25,942 bases of DNA, from NCBI GenBank assembly GCA_900542675.1, contig UQOT01000020.1, positions 1-25,942 on the forward strand, given 5' to 3'. Origin of the DNA: an uncultured Eubacteriales bacterium. GTDB lineage: Bacteria > Bacillota > Clostridia > Monoglobales > Monoglobaceae. The notes below the pieces were generated by a model that was given only the letters and a program-made list of their open reading frames with translations, was not told the origin of the DNA and ran no database searches. Position numbers and translations under genes: made by a program. This document shows, piece by piece, positions 21,543 through 25,942 of the stretch (positions within the stretch are counted from its first letter, which is position 1; the number at the start of each line of letters is the position of its first letter).

Positions 21543-23888
21543 TTAAAACAACATTCCGACAAGCGACACTATAAATGCGGCAAGCCACGCTACGGCGCAT
21601 TGGAGTACTACGACGCCCGCTGCCCAGCCCTTGCCGAGCTCGCGCTTTATCGACGCTATAGCCGCAACGCACGGCGTATACAGCAGGCAGAACACCAGAA
21701 GCGCCGCCGCAGAAACGCTTGTCAGTACGCCCGTAAGACTTCCCGTGCTGCCGAATAGGACGCTGAGCGTAGACACAACGCTCTCCTTCGCCATAAACCC
21801 GGTTATGAGCGCGGTTGAAATGCGCCAGTCGTTAAACCCGAGCGGGGCGAATATCGGCGAAATAATTCCCGCCAATGCCGCAAGAATGCTGTCCTCGGAG
21901 CTGCTTACCACGTTGAAATGCATATCAAAGGTCTGCAGGAACCATATTACTATTGTTGCCAGGAATATTACGGTAAATGCCCTCTCCAGAAAATCCTTCG
22001 CCTTTTCCCACAGCAAAAGACCTACGTTTTTAGCGCCCGGCATACGATAGTTCGGCAGTTCCATTACAAACGGCACCGCCTCGCCGCGAAACATCGTTTT
22101 GCCCATTAAAAGAGCCATAATTATCCCGATTATAATTCCGACAAAGTACAGTCCAATCATAACAATCGCGCCGTGGTCCGGGAAAAACGCCGCGGTAAAG
22201 AATGCGTAAATCGGCAGCTTTGCGCTGCAGCTCATATACGGAGTGAGCAGGATTGTCATTTTTCTGTCGCGCTCAGACGGCAGCGTACGGCTTGCCATAA
22301 CCCCCGGAACCGTACATCCAAATCCGATTAGCATCGGCACAATACTGCGCCCCGACAGCCCTATCTTGCGCAAAAGCTTATCCATAACAAACGCAACGCG
22401 CGCCATATAGCCGCTGTCCTCAAGCAATGACAGAAAGAAAAACAGCGTTACAATAATTGGAAGGAAGCTTAAGACGCTCCCGACGCCGCCGAAAATTCCG
22501 TCAATAATCAGCGAGCGAAGCACCGAGTTAACATTAAGCGCTTCAAGCCCCGCCGCAGTCAAGTCCGAAAGCGCGGTAATTCCGAAATCAAGAACATCCG
22601 AAAGCCACGCGCCTATCACGTTAAACGTCAGCCAGAACACAGCCGCCATAATCGCGACAAACGCGGGGATTGCCGTATACTTGCCCGTTAATATTTTGTC
22701 TATCTTTTGACTTCTTATATGCTCGCGGCTCTCGCGCGGTTTTACAACCGTCTTTTTGCAGACCTTATTTATAAAGTCAAACCGCATATCGGCGATTGCC
22801 GCCGCGCGGTCGAGACCGCTCTCTTTTTCCATCTGGCAGATTATATGCTCGAGCATATCACGCTCGTTCTCATCAAGCCCGAGCGCTTCAAGCAGCAGAG
22901 TATCGCCCTCCGCAAGCTTGCTTGCCGCAAAGCGTATCGGGATATCCGCGTGTTTTGCGTGATCCTCTATAAGGTGCATAATTCCGTGCAGACATCTATG
23001 TACTGCGCCGCCTTTGTCATTCGCGTCGCAAAAATCCTGCTTGCCCGGCCGCTCGCGGTATTTGGCAACGTGCACCGCGTGACGCACAAGCTCTTCTATT
23101 CCCTCGTTCTTCGCTGCGGAAATCGGCACGACCGGTATGCCGAGCATTCGCTCCATATCATTGACGTGAACCGAGCCGCCGTTTTCGCGAACCTCGTCCA
23201 TCATATTGAGCGCAAGCACCATAGGAATGTCAAGCTCCATAAGCTGCATAGTTAAGTACATATTGCGCTCTATATTCGTCGCGTCAACTATATTTATAAT
23301 GCCCTTTGGGTGTTCGTCAAGCAAGAACTGCCGCGTCACAAGCTCCTCGCTTGAGTACGGAGACATAGAGTATATCCCGGGCAAGTCGGTCACAAGCGTG
23401 CCCGCGTGATTTTTTATCTCACCGTCCTTGCGGTCAACGGTTACGCCGGGAAAGTTGCCGACGTGACGGTTTGAGCCGGTGAGCTGATTGAACAGCGTGG
23501 TCTTGCCGCAGTTCTGATTGCCCGCGAGTGCAAAGGTCAGCAGCGTCCCGTCGGGCAGAGGGTTCTCGGTTGCCTTGACGTGATACTTGCCGCCCTCGCC
23601 GAGCCCCGGGTGAAGCGTGTGGAAGGTATGCGACGCCTCGTCAGCGCCGTCTGCTGCCGCATCGCGCACATCGCCCACTTCAATTTGGGCGGCGTCGGCA
23701 AGACGCAGCGTCAGCTCATAGCTGTTTATCCGAACCTCAACCGGGTCGCCCATAGGCGCGTGCTTTATCATAGTAACACACGCGCCCGGGATTATGCCCA
23801 TATCAAGAAAATGCTGCCTAAGCGCGCCTTCGCCGCCGACCACCGATACGGTCGCAGCCTTGCCGATAGGCAAATCTTTAAGCGTCAT
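21543..23888 (-). CDS. feoB: Ferrous iron transporter, FeoA-FeoB fusion
   Basis: A 781-residue Fe(II) uptake permease with a fused N-terminal FeoA domain. Residues 1-73 form the FeoA SH3-like fold (L-P-I-G-K-A-A-T-V, L-D-M-G-I-I-P-G, V-E-V-R-I-N-S-Y-E-L-T-L-R), which is a separate protein in E. coli. A linker of about 40 residues precedes the GTPase domain: G1 G-N-Q-N-C-G-K-T (123-130), the G2 region N-F-P-G-V-T-V-D, G3 D-L-P-G (168-171) and N-M-M-D-E for G4. Many membrane helices follow, including the conserved G-F-G-C-T-V-P-G and S-C-S-A-K-L-P blocks. The ATG has TAGGAGGAT 5-6 nt upstream. It lies downstream of an ABC exporter and may share its transcript, though a 124-nt repeat-filled gap separates them. 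No Fur box is evident. Confidence 0.96.
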   Translation of the reverse strand: MTLKDLPIGKAATVSVVGGEGALRQHFLDMGIIPGACVTMIKHAPMGDPVEVRINSYELTLRLADAAQIEVGDVRDAAADGADEASHTFHTLHPGLGEGGKYHVKATENPLPDGTLLTFALAGNQNCGKTTLFNQLTGSNRHVGNFPGVTVDRKDGEIKNHAGTLVTDLPGIYSMSPYSSEELVTRQFLLDEHPKGIINIVDATNIERNMYLTMQLMELDIPMVLALNMMDEVRENGGSVHVNDMERMLGIPVVPISAAKNEGIEELVRHAVHVAKYRERPGKQDFCDANDKGGAVHRCLHGIMHLIEDHAKHADIPIRFAASKLAEGDTLLLEALGLDENERDMLEHIICQMEKESGLDRAAAIADMRFDFINKVCKKTVVKPRESREHIRSQKIDKILTGKYTAIPAFVAIMAAVFWLTFNVIGAWLSDVLDFGITALSDLTAAGLEALNVNSVLRSLIIDGIFGGVGSVLSFLPIIVTLFFFLSLLEDSGYMARVAFVMDKLLRKIGLSGRSIVPMLIGFGCTVPGVMASRTLPSERDRKMTILLTPYMSCSAKLPIYAFFTAAFFPDHGAIVMIGLYFVGIIIGIIMALLMGKTMFRGEAVPFVMELPNYRMPGAKNVGLLLWEKAKDFLERAFTVIFLATIVIWFLQTFDMHFNVVSSSEDSILAALAGIISPIFAPLGFNDWRISTALITGFMAKESVVSTLSVLFGSTGSLTGVLTSVSAAALLVFCLLYTPCVAAIASIKRELGKGWAAGVVVLQCAVAWLAAFIVSLVGMLF

Positions 23889-23918
23889 AAAAATCCTCCT
23901 AACGCAGAGATTAGGTCG

Positions 23919-23946
23919 TAGGGAACGACCTGCGTGTCGTTCCCTA
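23919..23946. repeat. Palindrome in the feoB 5' leader
   Basis: TAGGGAACGAC (23919-23929) and GTCGTTCCCTA (23936-23946) form a perfect 11-bp stem over the loop CTGCGT, 31 bp upstream of the feoB start. No U-tract follows. It resembles the GTAGGGGCGGAT palindrome at 14718 in its GTAGGG/CCCTA arm ends, suggesting one family of palindromic repeats. Confidence 0.75.
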
Positions 23947-23967
23947 GCGATTACGCGGGTTTGCGGT

Positions 23968-24021
23968 GCGTATCATCGCGCCCGCGAACGTAAGAACCTA
24001 CCAACCTACCTCCTACTCCCT
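23968..24021 (-). repeat. Inverted module 1 plus heptamer array at the ABC transporter 3' end
   Basis: GCGTATCATC...CCGCGAACGTAAG (23968-23994) is the reverse complement of the module at 21441-21467. Heptamer-like units follow: AGAACCT, ACCAACCT (8 nt), ACCTCCT, ACTCCCT (23993-24021). The transporter stop TAG (24015-24013) spans a unit junction, and its last codons (R-R-E) lie in the array. Confidence 0.72.
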
Positions 24022-25779
24022 ACGTTCGTACATACTGTATAAATTATAATATATACCGCCGCGGTTTATTAATTCTTTGTGGGTACCCTGCTCTTCTATG
24101 CCTTTTTCGGTCAGGACAAGAATTATATTTGCGCCGCGTATTGTCGTCAGGCGGTGGGCTATGGTGAATACCGTTCTGCCCTTCGCAAGCTTTTCAAGCG
24201 ACTCCTGAACTATCTTTTCACTCTCGTTATCAAGTGCGCTCGTCGCCTCGTCAAGTATAAGTATCGGCGGGTTTTTAAGGAACACCCGCGCTATGCTTAT
24301 TCTTTGCTTCTGCCCGCCCGACAGCTTAACACCGCGCTCGCCGACATATGTATCGTATCCGGCTTCAAGCCCCATAATGAAGTCGTGTGCGCCCGCGAGA
24401 CGTGCCGCCTCAATTACGGCTTCTCTGTCCGCTCCGGGCAGACCGTAGGCTATATTTTCATACACCGTGCCTGAGAACAGATACACGTCCTGCTGTACAA
24501 CTCCGATTGAGCCGCGCAAGGACGAGAGCGTAACGTCCCTTATATCGGTTCCGTCGATTAAAATTCTGCCCTCTGTCACATCATAAAACCTCGGTATCAG
24601 ATTGCACAGCGTGGTCTTGCCGCCGCCCGACGGTCCGACAAGAGCAACGCTGTCGCCCTTCTTTATATCAAGATTAATTCGCGTAAGCACGTTTGTATTG
24701 TCGTCGCTGTAGTGAAAGCTTACGTTTTCAAACTTAATATTGCCGCGCACGTCTTTAAGCTCAGCCGCGCCCGACTTCTCGGTAATCTCCGCGGGTGCGT
24801 CCATAATTTCAAGAAACCGCTCAATGCCTGTCATACCGCGCTGAAACTGCTCGGTAAACTGGATTATGGTTCTTAGCGTCGTAAGCAGCGTGCTTACATA
24901 CAAAAGATACGCCGTGAAATCGGCGGGCGTAATCCTGCCGTGTATCATAAAAAGCGCGCCCGCTACTACCACAACAAGGTACATTATGCCCTCAAACGCG
25001 CGGTTAGAGGTCTGGAAGCCCGCCATATAGAAATATCCCATCTTTTTGGTATCCAAGAACACTTGATTGCCGTGCTCAAACTTTTCCGCCTCGATATCTT
25101 CGTTTGCGAACGACTTTACAACTCTTATCCCGAGCAGCGTGTCCTCAACCTGTGAATTTATCTCGCCTATCTGATTGCGCTGCTTCTTAAACGCCCTGCG
25201 CATACGAGTGTTGAAAAACTTCACAAATACAAACAAAATCGGAAACGACGCGAAAATTATTACAGTAAGCGGTATATTAACACCGCACAAAATTATAAAT
25301 GAGACTATAATTTTAAGTCCCGCAATAAAAAACTCCTCCGGGCAGTGGTGCGCGAACTCGGTTACATCAAATAAATCGCTCGTAATACGCGCCATAATCT
25401 GACCGACCTTGTGCTCCGCAAAATACGAGTGCGACAGCGTCTCTAAGTGGTTAAACAAATCACGGCGCATATCGGTTTCAATCCTTGCACCCATAACGTG
25501 ACCCGTATCCGCCATATAAAAATTCGCCGCGCAGTCGATAAGGCGCAAAATCAGGTAAAACACGCCTATTTTAAGAATTAGCGACACGGTGAGCGACGCA
25601 ATGTCGTTTATCCCCAAATCAGTTATGTACCTCACGAGCATAGGAAACACAAGCTCGCACAGCGTAGTCAGCGCCGCGCAAAATAAGTCAAGCGCAAGTA
25701 TCCGCCTGTACTTCTTAAAATAAGGCACAAACCTCCCAATAAGATAGCCCATTTTCATAGGCTTCTGTATGCTCTGCAT
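24013..25779 (-). CDS. ABC exporter half-transporter (fused permease and ATPase)
   Basis: A 588-residue type IV (MsbA/BmrA-like) ABC transporter that should work as a homo- or heterodimer. The N-terminal membrane domain (about 15-320) has six predicted helices. The ATPase domain (about 345-585) has Walker A G-P-S-G-G-G-K-T-T, Q-loop V-V-Q-Q-D-V-Y-L-F, signature L-S-G-G-Q-K-Q-R, Walker B I-L-I-L-D-E-A-T-S-A-L and H-loop I-A-H-R-L. All catalytic residues are intact, so a homodimer is possible. The cargo cannot be told from sequence. The ATG has GGAGGGAATATA upstream. It precedes feoB; a functional link to iron is only positional. The protein ends M-Y-E-R-R-E, partly encoded by the heptamer repeat. 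Confidence 0.95.
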   Translation of the reverse strand: MQSIQKPMKMGYLIGRFVPYFKKYRRILALDLFCAALTTLCELVFPMLVRYITDLGINDIASLTVSLILKIGVFYLILRLIDCAANFYMADTGHVMGARIETDMRRDLFNHLETLSHSYFAEHKVGQIMARITSDLFDVTEFAHHCPEEFFIAGLKIIVSFIILCGVNIPLTVIIFASFPILFVFVKFFNTRMRRAFKKQRNQIGEINSQVEDTLLGIRVVKSFANEDIEAEKFEHGNQVFLDTKKMGYFYMAGFQTSNRAFEGIMYLVVVVAGALFMIHGRITPADFTAYLLYVSTLLTTLRTIIQFTEQFQRGMTGIERFLEIMDAPAEITEKSGAAELKDVRGNIKFENVSFHYSDDNTNVLTRINLDIKKGDSVALVGPSGGGKTTLCNLIPRFYDVTEGRILIDGTDIRDVTLSSLRGSIGVVQQDVYLFSGTVYENIAYGLPGADREAVIEAARLAGAHDFIMGLEAGYDTYVGERGVKLSGGQKQRISIARVFLKNPPILILDEATSALDNESEKIVQESLEKLAKGRTVFTIAHRLTTIRGANIILVLTEKGIEEQGTHKELINRGGIYYNLYSMYERRE

Positions 25780-25803
25780 TATATTCCCTCCGTAAAAACT
25801 ATA

Positions 25804-25824
25804 AGGCGCCCCGCCCAGGCGCCT
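25804..25824. terminator. Hairpin upstream of the ABC transporter
   Basis: AGGCGCC (25804-25810) pairs with GGCGCCT (25818-25824) over CCGCCCA. In minus-strand RNA, TATAGTTTTT follows 3-10 nt later, immediately before the transporter ribosome site. It may end an upstream transcription unit or attenuate this one. No promoter is convincing in 25825-25942. Confidence 0.55.
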
Positions 25825-25825
25825 C

Positions 25826-25852
25826 AGGCTGTCTAAAAAGTAATTTTTGCAA
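25826..25852. repeat. Dispersed terminator-linked repeat, copy 2
   Basis: This matches 535-561 at 24 of 27 positions, in the same orientation, and again directly follows an AGGCGC-type hairpin. The sequence after it (to 25942) contains GTTCGTAGGGAGAGTCG, a possible heptamer fragment, but no supportable gene. Confidence 0.7.
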
Positions 25853-25942
25853 GAAATTTAAGCGCAAAAAAGTTCGTAGGGAGAGTCGATGCGCGTATTC
25901 AAATGAAAGGCATTGCATACTATAGCGTAAATTCATTAATGC

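Noticed and set aside
25801..25942. Open minus-strand frame from the right edge, and a plus-strand ATG at 25905 (M-K-G-I-A-Y-Y)
   Set aside because: The minus frame is made of the terminator repeat and ends in the hairpin; the plus ATG has no ribosome site and only 12 codons are visible.

Overview
The window looks like chromosomal DNA from an anaerobic, low-to-mid GC Gram-positive of the class Clostridia, probably a gut lineage. The evidence is the single-chain FeoA-FeoB, S-layer homology (SLH) domains, Pro/Ser/Ala-rich exported linkers, a DUF1015 gene, strong AGGAGG ribosome sites and consensus sigma-A promoters. I cannot name a genus. Nearly all genes lie on the minus strand. The exceptions are a truncated M23 peptidase at the left edge and one 38-codon small protein. 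There is no rRNA, tRNA, CRISPR array, transposase or phage module.

Layout, left to right. (1) 1-533: the 3' end of an M23 (LytM) peptidase, then a bidirectional terminator. (2) 590-7307: one tight minus-strand operon with a very good promoter at 7279-7307. In transcription order it holds DUF1015, homoserine dehydrogenase (hom), homoserine kinase (thrB), aspartate kinase (lysC), a YmfI/FabG-like reductase and a Methyltransf_32-type methyltransferase. It is the aspartate-to-O-phosphohomoserine core without asd or thrC. A palindrome separates this promoter from a divergent plus-strand promoter serving the small protein. (3) 7723-13335: a pyrimidine/arginine-precursor operon carA-carB, followed by an MGMT-like protein and a sirtuin. 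Its leader contains a promoter, a 27-codon upstream ORF and an intrinsic terminator that overlaps the uORF stop codon. This layout suggests translation-coupled attenuation and is the most interesting regulatory structure in the window. (4) 13345-18465: a FAD oxidoreductase with a C-terminal Rieske motif, a three-SLH cell-surface protein with an octapeptide minisatellite, and an exported Big_2 protein. (5) 18482-21161: thrS (lacking the TGS domain), then an XRE regulator and an ImmA/IrrE-type metallopeptidase. (6) 21543-25779: an ABC exporter half-transporter followed by a FeoA-FeoB fusion for ferrous iron uptake.

The intergenic DNA is unusually rich in small repeats. One family is a degenerate heptamer array (plus strand ANTCCCT, minus strand AGGGANT) found at four places, all at or just past the 3' ends of minus-strand genes. 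In three unrelated genes (methyltransferase, XRE regulator, ABC transporter) the stop codon itself spans a heptamer junction, and two of those proteins end in the same residues, VGTR(E/D). A second, about 110-bp element with a long covarying hairpin occurs after the sirtuin gene and upstream of thrS. Further palindromes (GGGGCGTAAACGCCCC, GTAGGGGCGGAT..., TAGGGAACGAC...) and a pair of modules in inverted orientation around feoB complete a mosaic of what look like non-autonomous elements. Translations of these repeats give spurious ORFs, which I have not annotated.
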